Shown: one piece after another, positions 16,839 through 26,032 of the stretch | Position numbering within the stretch: position 1 is the first letter of the stretch | How the letters are laid out: every line of letters begins with the position of its first letter | DNA from: Brucella pecoris | Lineage (GTDB): Bacteria; Pseudomonadota; Alphaproteobacteria; Rhizobiales; Rhizobiaceae | Length of the DNA stretch: 64,000 nt | Assembly: GCF_006376675.1 (NCBI RefSeq) | Contig: NZ_VEWK01000002.1 | Span: 587,045-651,044 of the forward strand | Direction: 5' to 3' | Notes under the pieces: model-generated | Told to the model about the DNA's origin: nothing | What the model saw: the letters and a program-made list of their open reading frames with translations, nothing else | Database searches by the model: none | Translations under genes and position numbers: made by a program

Positions 16839-17304
16839 GTTCGTTTATCCTCCTGTTTAATCGCGTCAGCGCCTTGCGTGTTTCGCTCAACGAGGCAACC
16901 GCATTGCTGGCGGAAGGCTGGGCGGTCGTCTTCTCCTCGGCAGTCAACTCACCGACGGATTTGACCGCGCGGGCAAGTGCCATCAGCGCTTCCGAGTTGC
17001 TCTTGTCCGGCAGGTCCCCGCCTTCGAGCAGCCGTTTAAGCTCCGTCTGCAGACGCTCCAGAATGGCATCGCGTGCCCGCTTCTCCGCATCAGGCTTTGC
17101 AGATGAACAGGCCAGGTTCAGACGATTGAGACGATTGAGATATTGGCTTACCGAGACAGACAGCAGTTCCGCCATGTCCGCGGGGTCTATACCGTGTGCA
17201 ATCTGCAACTGATGTGCCAGGCGAATGCGCGCTTCTCCGCGCGCCGGCTTTTCCACAATTTTAAGCTGCATGTCCACAATTTTCACAATTGCTTTAAAAG
17301 ACAT
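16744..17304 (-). CDS. Probable GTA small terminase (RcGTA g1 position)
   Basis: 186 residues from ATG at 17304 (MSFKAIVKIVDMQLKIVEK). An N-terminal helix-turn-helix-like region (AHQLQIAHGIDPADMAELL, SVSVSQYLNRLNRLNL) is followed by long charged helices (RARDAILERLQTELKRLLEG, ETRKALTRLNRRINELAERR) typical of terminase small subunits. It overlaps the large terminase start by 95 bases and is the first gene of the cluster. The function is inferred from position and helix pattern. An alternative start is ATG at 17271. Confidence 0.7.
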   Translation of the reverse strand: MSFKAIVKIVDMQLKIVEKPARGEARIRLAHQLQIAHGIDPADMAELLSVSVSQYLNRLNRLNLACSSAKPDAEKRARDAILERLQTELKRLLEGGDLPDKSNSEALMALARAVKSVGELTAEEKTTAQPSASNAVASLSETRKALTRLNRRINELAERRAREILDGGPDAAASGSSGDGVAVPGA

Positions 17305-17340
17305 AACCCCAGAAAGCCGATATAGCCTTCTGGGGTTATG
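17302..17340 (-). promoter_or_regulatory. Perfect 13-bp palindrome covering the predicted start of the GTA operon
   Basis: CATAACCCCAGAA (17302-17314) and its exact complement (17328-17340) flank a 13-base spacer. The first ATG of the small-terminase gene is in the 3' arm of the transcript, so an mRNA hairpin would hide both the start codon and the bases before it. As DNA it could be an operator. It has no T run, so it is not a good terminator. Confidence 0.55.
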
Positions 17341-17407
17341 CACACCGGTATCGGCTGGGGGTATATAGCGTAACCAGCGCCAGTCACAATTTTTCGACTG
17401 TACATGA

Positions 17408-17436
17408 AACCTATCAAAGCACCGTTACGCCGTCAA
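17408..17436 (-). promoter_or_regulatory. Predicted sigma-70-like promoter for the GTA operon
   Basis: On the minus strand TTGACG (17436-17431) and TAGGTT (17413-17408) are 17 bases apart. That would give a leader of about 100 bases that contains the palindrome at 17302-17340. The -10 box is weak, as expected for a gene set that needs an activator. On the other strand TTAACCAT at 17492-17499 resembles a CtrA half-site and may serve the divergent penicillin-binding protein gene. Confidence 0.35.
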
Positions 17437-17536
17437 GGACTATTTTCCTATTATTTGAATTTTATCCTACATACAAAAAGCCGCCAGCGTTTTAACCATT
17501 TCACATGAGGTATAGCTTATTTATCTGCTATGATAG

Positions 17537-19744
17537 ATGGGCGAGTTCCGCCTGTCTCCGAAACCAACCGTGCCGAAGTCAGTGTTCATGCGTAAAACGG
17601 CAGAAAAAGATTCCGGAAGCTTGAAGCGCAAGCCATTCAGGGTTTCGCGCCTGATCGGGCTCGACGCATGGATCGATTCCACCCTCTACAGCCTACGTTA
17701 CAATCTTGGCGAATGGTGGGAAAACATCACCATTTTCTCACGCCGTTTTCGCGTGCGTGGTTTCCGGCGTTTCGTGGTCGAAGTTCTCGATGAGGGGTTC
17801 ACGCTCGGCGTCGGCGGTGCGGTTCTGATGCTGGTTCTGGCCCTGCCAGCATTCGAGGAAACCAAGAAGGACTGGCGCGCGCAGGACGATTATGCCGTCA
17901 CTTTCCTCGACCGTTACGGCAATGAAATCGGCCAGCGCGGCATTCTCCATCGTCAGGCCGTGCCTATCGATGAATTGCCGGATCATGTCATCAAGGCCGT
18001 CCTCGGCACCGAGGACCGGCGCTTTTTCGACCATTACGGCATCGACTTCTGGGGCCTGACGCGCGCGTTCAGCCAAAACATGCGCGCCAATGGCGTCGTT
18101 CAGGGCGGCTCGACCATCACCCAGCAGCTCGCCAAGAACCTTTTCCTCTCCAACGAGCGCACTATCGAACGCAAGATCAAGGAAGCCTTCCTCGCGCTCT
18201 GGCTGGAAAGCAATCTCAGCAAAAAGGAAATCCTGCAGCTTTACCTCGACCGCGCCTATATGGGCGGCGGAACCTTCGGTATCGCAGCCGCTTCGGAATT
18301 CTATTTCGGCAAGAGCGTGAAGGATGTCTCGCTGGCGGAAGCCGCGATGCTGGCCGGTCTGTTCAAGGCGCCGGCCAAGTTCGCGCCGCATGTCAATCTG
18401 CCCGCAGCGCGTGCACGCGCCAATGTCGTGCTTTCCAATATGGTTGAAAGCGGTTTTCTGAGCGACGGACAGGTGGCCGTTGCGCGCCGTCACCCGGCAA
18501 GCGTCATCGACCGTGCCAAGAATGAAAGCCCGGACTACTTCCTCGACTGGGCTTTCGAGGAAGTGAAGAAAGTCGCCGCCCACATTCCGCAGCACACACT
18601 GATCGTTCGCACGACACTCGACCGCAACCTTCAGAAGGCAGCGGAAGAATCGCTCGAATATCATCTGCGCCAGTTCGGCAAGGATTATAATGTTGCAGAA
18701 GCGGCAACCGTCGTCATCGCCAATGACGGGTCCGTCCGCGCACTGGTCGGCGGGCGGGACTATGGCGAAAGCCAGTTCAACCGTGCCACCAAGGCATTGC
18801 GGCAGGCCGGTTCGTCCTTCAAGCCTTATGTCTATGCAGCGGCGATGGAAAAGGGCCTGACGCCCAGCACCATCGTTTCGGACGCCCCGATAAGCTGGGG
18901 CAACTGGTCCCCGCGCAATTATGGCCGCAGTTTTGCGGGCCGTGTGGACCTGACGACAGCCCTTGTCCGCTCGTTGAACAGTGTACCCGTCCGGTTGGCG
19001 CGCGATTATCTGACCACCGCCCCCATCGTTGCCCTGACCAAGGCAATGGGCGTGGAATCGCCGATCTCCTCGCACAAGACCATGGTGCTCGGCACATCGG
19101 AAATGACGGTTATGGATCAGGCCACCGGCTTCAACGTGTTTCCGAATGCGGGAATGGCGGGCAACCGGCATGGCTTTACGCAGATCGTTTCCTCTGAAGG
19201 CAAGGTGTTGTGGGATTTCAGCCGCGATGCCCCGAAGCCGCACAGAGCGCTATCGGAAAAGGCGGCACTCGAAATGAATTCCATGCTGGTGCGGGTGCCC
19301 GAACGCGGCACCGGACGCCGGGCGGCATTGCCGATGACGCGGGTGGGCGGCAAGACCGGCACGACGCAGAATTATCGCGATGCATGGTTCGTCGGCTTCA
19401 CCGGCAATTTCACGGCCGCCGTCTGGTTCGGCAACGACAATTTCACCCCGATGAAGGAAATGACGGGCGGTGTTCTGCCTGCCATGGCCTGGCAGCGGAT
19501 GATGGCCTATGCGCATCAGAACATCGAACTGAAACCCATACCGGGCGTGACACCACCGTTCCCGGCACCGCCCAAGAAAAGCGAGCCGCAAGTGGCGAAT
19601 GCCAAGCCGGAAGAAACCATGGCCGCACCGCCACGCGTACTCTCGCCCATGTCGACAAAAGTTATCAAGGAGCTGCATGACCGCTTCCTTGCGGCCCCGC
19701 CTCTGCCTAAGATCGCCGAGCGCACGAAAATTTCGGTACTCTGA
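17537..19744 (+). CDS. Class A penicillin-binding protein (bifunctional transglycosylase/transpeptidase, PBP1a type)
   Basis: 735 residues. A basic cytoplasmic N-terminus precedes one membrane anchor (LGVGGAVLMLVLALPAF, about 90-107). The GT51 transglycosylase domain has LGTEDRRFFDHYGIDFWGL (catalytic Glu), GGSTITQQLAKNLFL and KIKEAFLALWLE. The transpeptidase domain has the catalytic SSFK (Ser426, Lys429), SLN as the SxN motif and KTGTT (Lys606). It polymerises and cross-links peptidoglycan in the periplasm. ATG at 17588 (MRKTAEKD) is an alternative start; neither has a strong ribosome binding site. It is divergent from the GTA operon and seven bases upstream of the DUF1214 gene. Confidence 0.93.
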   Translation: MGEFRLSPKPTVPKSVFMRKTAEKDSGSLKRKPFRVSRLIGLDAWIDSTLYSLRYNLGEWWENITIFSRRFRVRGFRRFVVEVLDEGFTLGVGGAVLMLVLALPAFEETKKDWRAQDDYAVTFLDRYGNEIGQRGILHRQAVPIDELPDHVIKAVLGTEDRRFFDHYGIDFWGLTRAFSQNMRANGVVQGGSTITQQLAKNLFLSNERTIERKIKEAFLALWLESNLSKKEILQLYLDRAYMGGGTFGIAAASEFYFGKSVKDVSLAEAAMLAGLFKAPAKFAPHVNLPAARARANVVLSNMVESGFLSDGQVAVARRHPASVIDRAKNESPDYFLDWAFEEVKKVAAHIPQHTLIVRTTLDRNLQKAAEESLEYHLRQFGKDYNVAEAATVVIANDGSVRALVGGRDYGESQFNRATKALRQAGSSFKPYVYAAAMEKGLTPSTIVSDAPISWGNWSPRNYGRSFAGRVDLTTALVRSLNSVPVRLARDYLTTAPIVALTKAMGVESPISSHKTMVLGTSEMTVMDQATGFNVFPNAGMAGNRHGFTQIVSSEGKVLWDFSRDAPKPHRALSEKAALEMNSMLVRVPERGTGRRAALPMTRVGGKTGTTQNYRDAWFVGFTGNFTAAVWFGNDNFTPMKEMTGGVLPAMAWQRMMAYAHQNIELKPIPGVTPPFPAPPKKSEPQVANAKPEETMAAPPRVLSPMSTKVIKELHDRFLAAPPLPKIAERTKISVL

Positions 19745-19750
19745 GGGGCG

Positions 19751-20353
19751 ATGTTCAAGAGGATATTCAACACGGCGATTGTGCTTGTGCTGGCGCTGGG
19801 CGGCGGCATCTGGAGCGTCGACAAGGTTCTCGACCGCTTTGAGGGTTTCGGTGAACTCCGTGTCGGGGTCTGGGGTGCCTATCCCGCAGCGGGCACGCCC
19901 GATGCCGACCCCTATTCCAAGGCCCGCGCAGCTCGCAAAGCCTATCTGCCGCTCGGAACTGCAGAAGGTCTTCCCTTCTATGCGCGCAGCGACAATAGCG
20001 GGCGCACGCTGCAGCGCGGTTGTACCTATCGCCTGAACGGCATGACCCCGCCTGCCCGCTTCTGGACCCTCTACCCCGCCACGCCTGATCTCGAGCCGAT
20101 TAAGCCGCGCGAAGGATTGCAGGAAGCATTACATTCCCGCGAAGTGCTTTACGGCGATGACGGCAGCGTCACGATCACAATCGGCCCCGATGCAGCACCG
20201 GGCAACTGGTTACCAGTCGAAGGCAGCGGCGACTTCGTTCTAGTCATGACGCTCTACGACACGCCTGCCGCATCATCCTCCGGGCTCTCTGATCTGGTGA
20301 TGCCAGGCCTCGCTCGTATCGCGGGTGCAAACAAGGGAGCGTGCCGTGGCTAG
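19751..20353 (+). CDS. DUF1214 domain envelope protein
   Basis: 200 residues with one N-terminal signal anchor (FNTAIVLVLALGGGIWSV). A DUF1214-type beta domain follows, with GCTYRLNGMTPPARFWTLYP and SVTITIGPDAAPGNWLPV, then GDFVLVMTLYDTP. It lies just after the PBP gene and overlaps the DUF1254 gene stop-to-start. DUF1214 and DUF1254 are often found together. The biochemical role is unknown; location next to a cell-wall synthase suggests an envelope function. Confidence 0.88.
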   Translation: MFKRIFNTAIVLVLALGGGIWSVDKVLDRFEGFGELRVGVWGAYPAAGTPDADPYSKARAARKAYLPLGTAEGLPFYARSDNSGRTLQRGCTYRLNGMTPPARFWTLYPATPDLEPIKPREGLQEALHSREVLYGDDGSVTITIGPDAAPGNWLPVEGSGDFVLVMTLYDTPAASSSGLSDLVMPGLARIAGANKGACRG

Positions 20354-20891
20354 AATTGTCCACCTCCTTCTCCTCGGCATCGTGGGCGCTGCGATTGTTC
20401 ATATCGCGGTTCTTTTCCTCGTTCCCTTCTATTCAGACAAGAACGCATGGTCACGGATCGAAGCTGGAAGCGAGCCATACCGTTTCCACCGGCTGGACGA
20501 GAAAACCGGCCCGGTCAGTGACAGCGATCCGCTCGTCCAGCAAGCCACCTGCCGCTTCGATCTCGCCGATGGCCCCGTACACATCACGACAGGAGCAAAT
20601 GTGCCCTATTGGTCGCTGTCGATCTATGCGCCGAATGGGGACAATCTCTATAGCCTGAACGACAGCGTTTCCAACGAACGCAAGCTCGACCTGATTGTTG
20701 GTGCCGACCCGATCGGCATGGCAAGCCTGCGTTCAGATGGAACGCAGGCTGACGCCCGTTCAATCCTGATCGAGCAGAATATCGGCGAAGGTGCCGCCGT
20801 GCTGCGTGTTTTCGTGCCTGATGTGACTTGGGACACGGAAGTGCGGCGCTTCTTCAACGACGCACAATGCGCGCCCTTCGAAGGGCTCTGA
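20346..20891 (+). CDS. DUF1254 domain envelope protein
   Basis: 181 residues from GTG at 20346, chosen because AGGGAG lies seven bases upstream and the start overlaps the DUF1214 stop by eight bases. An N-terminal membrane segment (VHLLLLGIVGAAIVHIAVLFLV, in parts) is followed by the DUF1254 domain with DLADGPVHITTGANVPYWSL and APNGDNLYSLND. The partner of the preceding DUF1214 protein; both probably sit in the inner membrane facing the periplasm. Function unknown. Confidence 0.86.
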   Translation: MARIVHLLLLGIVGAAIVHIAVLFLVPFYSDKNAWSRIEAGSEPYRFHRLDEKTGPVSDSDPLVQQATCRFDLADGPVHITTGANVPYWSLSIYAPNGDNLYSLNDSVSNERKLDLIVGADPIGMASLRSDGTQADARSILIEQNIGEGAAVLRVFVPDVTWDTEVRRFFNDAQCAPFEGL

Positions 20892-21065
20892 AAACCGAAG
20901 CCAATGGCGTGTCTTTATGGCACGGTTAATGAGTTGCTAAGGCTTCATCGCTACTATTCGGAACACCGACCCATGCGGGGAGCATTTCCACGCCAACCGG
21001 CTGCTGCCGGATTCGTGATCTGCAATTTGGGGCGGGCGAGTTGTGTGCCTACCGGAGTATTCTGC

Positions 21066-22106
21066 GTGACAAATGAACAGTTCCGCGCCCTGGAGGATAT
21101 TTCAGGCCACCGGAGCCCGTCGAATTCAAAAGCGGGGAAAGCCAAGGCGGACGACCTTCTGGCGGCCGCGATTTCGGCGTTTGCGGGTATCATGCGCCCC
21201 GGACGGCAGGATATGCAGCAGCTTGATGATCTTGCCATGCCGCTTCTCCAATGCGCTTCCACCCGAGGCAAGCGACACGCAGCCAATGCGCTGGCACAAT
21301 TGGAGGACGCGCCCCGTCGTCTCATTCTGGCACTGGCTGACGAGCCCGTCGAAATCTCCGCGCCTATTTTGCTGCGCTCTCCCCTTCTACGCCCTTCCGA
21401 CCTCGTCGAAATCATCGGCAAAAACGGTCTTGCCCATGCGCGCGCCATTGCGCGGCGCCAGTCCGGCGACGTTCTTCTGCAAGGCGTGCTGCGCAGTTTT
21501 GCCGATCCGGTCATCGACCGCACACTGACGCTTCAGGAAAACCTCGCCAATATCGAGGCCGAACCGCTCGAAAGACCGGACGTGCCTGATCTTTCCGCAG
21601 CCAGCACACCGCTGATGAAGGAAGACAGTTCCGAACGGCTGGCGCGCGCCCTGCAACAGCCTTTCTTCGAGGCAGGCGCCATCACCGGCTCGCAGCATCT
21701 CATCGATACCGCGCTTCTGATCGATAGCCAGTTTTTCCGCAATGCGCTGGCCGATGCGCTCGACCTGTCCTTCGAACGGTCCGACGCGATCATCGGACAG
21801 TGGCCGGATTCGCACCTGCCGATTGCGCTCAAAGCGCTCGGACTGTCGCCTGCGGAATGCTATCTCGTCATGACGGCCATTCTGGGCCCTATCGACACCA
21901 ATCGCGATAGCCTGCGAGAGTTTGTGCATATTTATCGCTCCATCGACCGCGAAAAGGCGATGGCGCTCGTGCGGCGCTGGAAGGCGGAAGACATGTCGGC
22001 CATGCTGCGCGGCAAACTGCGTGAAATGGCCGAATCCGAAGACGACACCCCGCTCGTGGATGCCGCCAATTCCGATCACCCATCGCTTCAGCGATCCGTG
22101 AAATAG
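21066..22106 (+). CDS. DUF2336 domain protein
   Basis: 346 residues from GTG at 21066 (VTNEQFRALEDISGHRSPSN, read as Met), which has a CGGAG site upstream. The reading frame is open to 20904, but the extra residues have no family resemblance. The helical DUF2336 repeat-like domain is visible (CASTRGKRHAANALAQLEDA, ISAPILLRSPLLRPSDLVEI). It is a soluble protein of unknown function typical of Alphaproteobacteria, 174 bases after DUF1254. Confidence 0.85.
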   Translation: MTNEQFRALEDISGHRSPSNSKAGKAKADDLLAAAISAFAGIMRPGRQDMQQLDDLAMPLLQCASTRGKRHAANALAQLEDAPRRLILALADEPVEISAPILLRSPLLRPSDLVEIIGKNGLAHARAIARRQSGDVLLQGVLRSFADPVIDRTLTLQENLANIEAEPLERPDVPDLSAASTPLMKEDSSERLARALQQPFFEAGAITGSQHLIDTALLIDSQFFRNALADALDLSFERSDAIIGQWPDSHLPIALKALGLSPAECYLVMTAILGPIDTNRDSLREFVHIYRSIDREKAMALVRRWKAEDMSAMLRGKLREMAESEDDTPLVDAANSDHPSLQRSVK

Positions 22107-22124
22107 CCTGTACCGATTAGCGTT

Positions 22125-22481
22125 TCAGTACGCTTCTCCGTCCTGCGAAATCGAGAACAGTTCCGACGCATCGGCAATGTCTTCCAGTTCGACCAGCCAC
22201 AGGTCCGGGTCGAAGCGGGTTTCCCGCGCCATGCGGTCGCTTGCCGCCATGTCATCGGCGTCGTGAAGAATGCGCAGAAACATGCGCTCCCCGTCATTAT
22301 CCTCTTCATAAGAGGTTTGCGGTGCAGGCGAATATAGATCGCAGGTGCCGAAGCGCGAGCTTACCTTGATGAAGATGGCGCCCGCCTCCGGTGAACCGCG
22401 GCGGGCGAGATAGGCAAAGCCACCCGCGCCCTGCACCTTGCGGATCAATGCCGAAACCCAGAAATCGGATGTCAGGCGCAT
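22125..22481 (-). CDS. DUF1491 family protein
   Basis: 118 residues starting MRLTSDFWVSALIRKVQGAG. AYLARRGSPEAGAIFIKV and the C-terminal FDPDLWLVELED are typical of DUF1491. A small cytoplasmic alphaproteobacterial protein without a known role. It follows the peptidoglycan-binding protein gene by 10 bases on the same strand, so it is probably the third gene of the kinase operon. Confidence 0.88.
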   Translation of the reverse strand: MRLTSDFWVSALIRKVQGAGGFAYLARRGSPEAGAIFIKVSSRFGTCDLYSPAPQTSYEEDNDGERMFLRILHDADDMAASDRMARETRFDPDLWLVELEDIADASELFSISQDGEAY

Positions 22482-22491
22482 CGGGAACCCA

Positions 22492-23475
22492 TCAGCTTAT
22501 AAGGCCGATCTCGCGCATCTTCGCGATGAGTGTCGCGTCGATTTCGCCGGTCACAGGCATGCTGAACAGTTTCTGGAATTCGCGCACAGCTTCCTGTGTC
22601 GTCTTGCCCGGCTGACCGGTCACCGGCACGGTGTCATTGCCGAATGCCTTCAACCCGGCCTGCACGCGAATAATATCCTGTGAGGTCACTTTCCCCGATT
22701 GTACGGCAGGCGTTACTGCCACCTGCTTTTTCGGTGCCGGTTTTTCATAAGATGCGAGAGCGGGTTTCGGCTTTGAATCCGTTTCCGTCTTCAAGACCGC
22801 GGGCTGCGGACGCGGCGTCGGAACCGCGACCTCGATGGCTTTGGCAACCTCGTCCTGAGCCGGGACACTGTTTTGTACACCGGCCCGCAATTGCGCGGGG
22901 ATGTTTGCCTCCTGCACGCCAAGCTTTTGCTGCAGGGCGCGCCAGCGCTCCACTGCTTCGCGAGTCTGTGGCCCGGTGAAACCATCCACCGGCCCCTTGT
23001 AGACACCAAGCGTCGACAGCCTCTGCTGCAGACGTGCGATTTCAAGATCGGCATTGGGCGCAAGTGCCGGCAGCATGTCGTCAACCGACGCGCTCATATT
23101 CAGCCGGTCTGCAGACAGGCTGGCCGCCTCCAGCGTCGGGGCCGCCTCATTGTTTACGGGTTCGACAGAAGCAGTTCCGGTCGATTTCGGCACGCTGTCG
23201 CTTGCTGCTGTTCCCGGCAGGACTGCGCGCGGCGTCGGTTTGAACACGAAATCCGGTCTGGTGCGGAAGAACACGGCGTTGTGCGCCTCCGGCTGATACC
23301 AAAGCGCATTCGCAGAGACGAAACTCATCACCACCAGAAACGCTGTTGCCCCGCCGGTCAGGACGGGGTTGCGGACGATGAAATCTCCGGCAGCAATCGC
23401 CAGCACCGAAGCCGATGTAAAGAAGGAGCGGAGGAGCCGCGATCCGAGACTACGCCGTTTTGCGGGTTTGCGCAT
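22492..23475 (-). CDS. Membrane-anchored peptidoglycan-binding protein
   Basis: 327 residues from ATG at 23475 (MRKPAKRRSLGSRLLRSFF); ATG at 23511 is also possible. A membrane segment (VLTGGATAFLVVMSFVSA) leads to a proline- and lysine-rich linker. Two PG_binding_1-like modules are visible: LQQRLSTLGVYKGPVDGFTG and a second near the C-terminus (RVQAGLKAFGNDTVPVTG, AVREFQKLFSMPVTGEID). It probably tethers the inner membrane to the wall. The start overlaps the sensor kinase gene, so the two are coupled, which suggests a link between wall status and signalling. Confidence 0.85.
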   Translation of the reverse strand: MRKPAKRRSLGSRLLRSFFTSASVLAIAAGDFIVRNPVLTGGATAFLVVMSFVSANALWYQPEAHNAVFFRTRPDFVFKPTPRAVLPGTAASDSVPKSTGTASVEPVNNEAAPTLEAASLSADRLNMSASVDDMLPALAPNADLEIARLQQRLSTLGVYKGPVDGFTGPQTREAVERWRALQQKLGVQEANIPAQLRAGVQNSVPAQDEVAKAIEVAVPTPRPQPAVLKTETDSKPKPALASYEKPAPKKQVAVTPAVQSGKVTSQDIIRVQAGLKAFGNDTVPVTGQPGKTTQEAVREFQKLFSMPVTGEIDATLIAKMREIGLIS

Positions 23476-25288
23476 TTTTCTGCTCCCGGATTTCGTCGTT
23501 CTGCCAGTCATTAAGCCTTTCCCCCTGGTGACGATGAATATCGATCACCGTGCCAAGTTCCTGATATTCGTCTTCTCCCATGACAAATTGCGGACCTGCC
23601 ACCGGAAGGCGGATCGTGACGATCGTGCCTTCGCCGGGGCAGCTTTTCAGCAGCATCGTTCCCTGATGCAATTCCACCAGCCCCTTGACCACCGAAAGTC
23701 CGAGGCCGCTTCCCTCCTGTGCGCGCGTATAGTTATTGTCGGCACGCACAAACGGCGTGCCAATGCGCTGCATATCTTCCGGTTCGATTCCGATGCCCGT
23801 ATCCGACACGCTGATTTCCAGCATCGGGCGACCGTCAGTCATCACGCGGGTCGCATCGATGGTGACGCAGCCACCGCTTTGCGTAAACTTCACCGCATTT
23901 CCGGCCAGGTTGAGCAGAATCTGCTGGACGGCCCGACGATCCGCTACCAGTTCACCAATGCCGGTGCCGACGCGATGGCAGAAGGCAACGCCTTTCTTTT
24001 CAGCCTGCGGCAGCATGACGGCGGTGCACATTTCGGCCGCCTCGAGAAAAGCGAAGTGCTGCGGGTCGATGCTGTAATTGCCGGTTTCCAGACGCGAATT
24101 GTCGAGAACCGCGTTCACAAGTTCCAGCAGATAGTGGCCGGACTGGTGAATGAGGCCCGCATATTCGCGCTGCTTCTCATTGGCGAGCTTCCCGCCCATT
24201 TCATGCGACAGCATATCGGAAAAGCCGATGATCGAATTGAGTGGCGTCCGCAGCTCATGGCTGACGGCGGCAAGCAGGCGGCCCTTGCCGATACGCTCTG
24301 ATTCCAGTTCCGCTTTCAGCGTTGCGATCTCGTCCAGAAGCTTCTGCTCCCCTTCGAGCGAACGGCCGATCAGCGTAATGGCGTGGGCGCTTGCAGCCCC
24401 CTCAAGGCGATAGGTGCGGAAGAGCATATTGCCATCTTCGATGGAACGCAGGCGCACATCGATCTTGCGCGAAGCAGTGCCCGCACGAAGATCGGCCAGA
24501 AGCGAAAGATACTGCACACGGTCAGCCACATGAACGCGGTCGATCAGGGCAGTACCTTCCAGCATTTTAGGCTGTACGCCCAGAAGCTTCGCCGAATTCA
24601 TATCGACCGAAGACACCACGCCATCCGAATCGAGACCAAACTGCACGTCGCCTGCAGCAATTGCGACTTGCGGCGCGCTGACATTGATCTGCGCGGGCTT
24701 GGAGGCACTCGCAAAGCCACGCGCAACAAGGCTCGCCGCATAGAATACGAGAACAGCGACGGACACATAGCTGCCGCCGGAAATGGCACCACCGCTTGCC
24801 GTCGCAAAATAGCCGAGAATCATGGCCGCGAATGCAGCACCTGCTGCGGCAGCGCCGGGCTTGCGGGTCACAAACCAGACCTCAAGCGGCAGAGCGGCTG
24901 CCATCAGCCACAGAACCGCATTGCCGGACGAAAAGGCGCCGATAGCGGCAAGACCCGCGCCATAGGCAGCGAAGTTCAGGCCAGCCAGAGCAGGCGCAGC
25001 GACGCCCATCAGCGACAGCGCACAAAGGATCATGGCGATGCCTGCAAAGCTGACGCTGAGAATCGCAAATTCCGTAAAGCCGGGTGTTACAGCGGAAGCA
25101 AGCAAGGCGGCACAAAGCAGGACCGGCACGGTGATGACCGAACCGATGACACGTATGGAGGCCGCATCGGGATTGGATACCCAGCGGCGGCAGAAACGTT
25201 CGAAAAAACGGCTGATCGCCTGCACGCTGGTGCGGGCGGCATCGGCTGTTTTCAAAAGAATGGCGTTCAACGTGCCGTACTCACTCAA
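23450..25288 (-). CDS. DivJ/PleC-like membrane sensor histidine kinase
   Basis: 612 residues. About six hydrophobic segments lie between 45 and 195, with no large periplasmic domain. They are followed by a PAS-like domain (DVQFGLDSDGVVSSVDMNSA), a HisKA helix (AVSHELRTPLNSIIGFSDML, His344) and an HATPase domain with NLAGNAVKFTQSGG (N box), VSDTGIGIEPEDM and GSGLGLSVVKGLVELHQG. The multi-membrane plus PAS layout and the SHELRTPLN histidine box are those of the DivJ/PleC cell-cycle kinases that act on DivK. Assignment to DivJ itself is likely but not proven. A DUF1491 and a wall-binding protein gene follow in the same operon. Confidence 0.87.
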   Translation of the reverse strand: MSEYGTLNAILLKTADAARTSVQAISRFFERFCRRWVSNPDAASIRVIGSVITVPVLLCAALLASAVTPGFTEFAILSVSFAGIAMILCALSLMGVAAPALAGLNFAAYGAGLAAIGAFSSGNAVLWLMAAALPLEVWFVTRKPGAAAAGAAFAAMILGYFATASGGAISGGSYVSVAVLVFYAASLVARGFASASKPAQINVSAPQVAIAAGDVQFGLDSDGVVSSVDMNSAKLLGVQPKMLEGTALIDRVHVADRVQYLSLLADLRAGTASRKIDVRLRSIEDGNMLFRTYRLEGAASAHAITLIGRSLEGEQKLLDEIATLKAELESERIGKGRLLAAVSHELRTPLNSIIGFSDMLSHEMGGKLANEKQREYAGLIHQSGHYLLELVNAVLDNSRLETGNYSIDPQHFAFLEAAEMCTAVMLPQAEKKGVAFCHRVGTGIGELVADRRAVQQILLNLAGNAVKFTQSGGCVTIDATRVMTDGRPMLEISVSDTGIGIEPEDMQRIGTPFVRADNNYTRAQEGSGLGLSVVKGLVELHQGTMLLKSCPGEGTIVTIRLPVAGPQFVMGEDEYQELGTVIDIHRHQGERLNDWQNDEIREQKNAQTRKTA

Positions 25289-25588
25289 TACTCTTGCATG
25301 ATCGAAACCGGAAAACCGTTCGCCGTGACGACACTCTTCCAGCCAGCAACAGATTGCAGCCGAGGCTTTAAAGAAACGATAAAACGGGACCGTCCAAAGC
25401 GGATAAGTGACGCGCCGGGTCTGCTTTTCTGCCTATGGTAAACAGAGAGTAGCGATCAGGTGGGTGAAACTACCACGATCACACAATTCTGACGTTCAAT
25501 GGTCGCATTATGAATCGTTCAGTTACGGAATCTTTTCGAATTCATCCGACATTGGCGCAAACCAAAGGCTCTTAACAGCAAGAAGGCA

Positions 25589-26032
25589 ATGATCCGTTTT
25601 CTCCTCAAATCCGTATTCTGGTTGTCGTTGGCATTCATCGTGATGCCGCACTTCTTCGCTGCGGATGAGCAAAACAAGCCGCAGGAGAAACCAGCCCTTG
25701 CCGAGACAAAGCGCGAGCCGGATTCAATCGACCAGCTTCTTGCCAATGGCAAAACCGCCGTGGAACTGGGCAAGCTGTGCATCGATAATCCGTCTTTCTG
25801 CCAGAACGGAACATCGCTTGTTTCCAGCGCCGGAAGCGGCCTTCTGGAAGGAAGCCGCGCTGCCCTCGAATATCTAAGCGACCGCTTCGGCACCAAGCCG
25901 CAATCACCTGCAAAAGCGGAGCCAACAACCGCCGAACCTGTACAGGCCGCGACCGGCATTCCCATCCCGACATCGCGGGAAGAAGCCCTGCGCGCACTGG
26001 ACCGCCACTCGACCGGCGCGATTACACGCTAG
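25589..26032 (+). CDS. DUF5330 family exported protein
   Basis: 147 residues. The N-terminus is a signal peptide or anchor (MIRFLLKSVFWLSLAFIVM). The mature part contains QLLANGKTAVELGKLCIDNP, SFCQNGTSLV and LLEGSRAALEYLSDRFG, the core of DUF5330, which has two conserved cysteines. The tail is proline/alanine rich. Function unknown. It is followed by a palindromic repeat and then SufE. Confidence 0.82.
   Translation: MIRFLLKSVFWLSLAFIVMPHFFAADEQNKPQEKPALAETKREPDSIDQLLANGKTAVELGKLCIDNPSFCQNGTSLVSSAGSGLLEGSRAALEYLSDRFGTKPQSPAKAEPTTAEPVQAATGIPIPTSREEALRALDRHSTGAITR

Noticed and set aside
2683..17304. Integrated prophage rather than a GTA
   Set aside because: No integrase, repressor, replication or attachment sites are seen, the tape measure is very short, and gene order follows RcGTA from g1 to g15.
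17738..19243. Long open frame (501 codons) on the minus strand within the penicillin-binding protein gene
   Set aside because: It is a shadow of a GC-rich gene: no family resemblance, no ribosome binding site, and the plus strand has all catalytic motifs.
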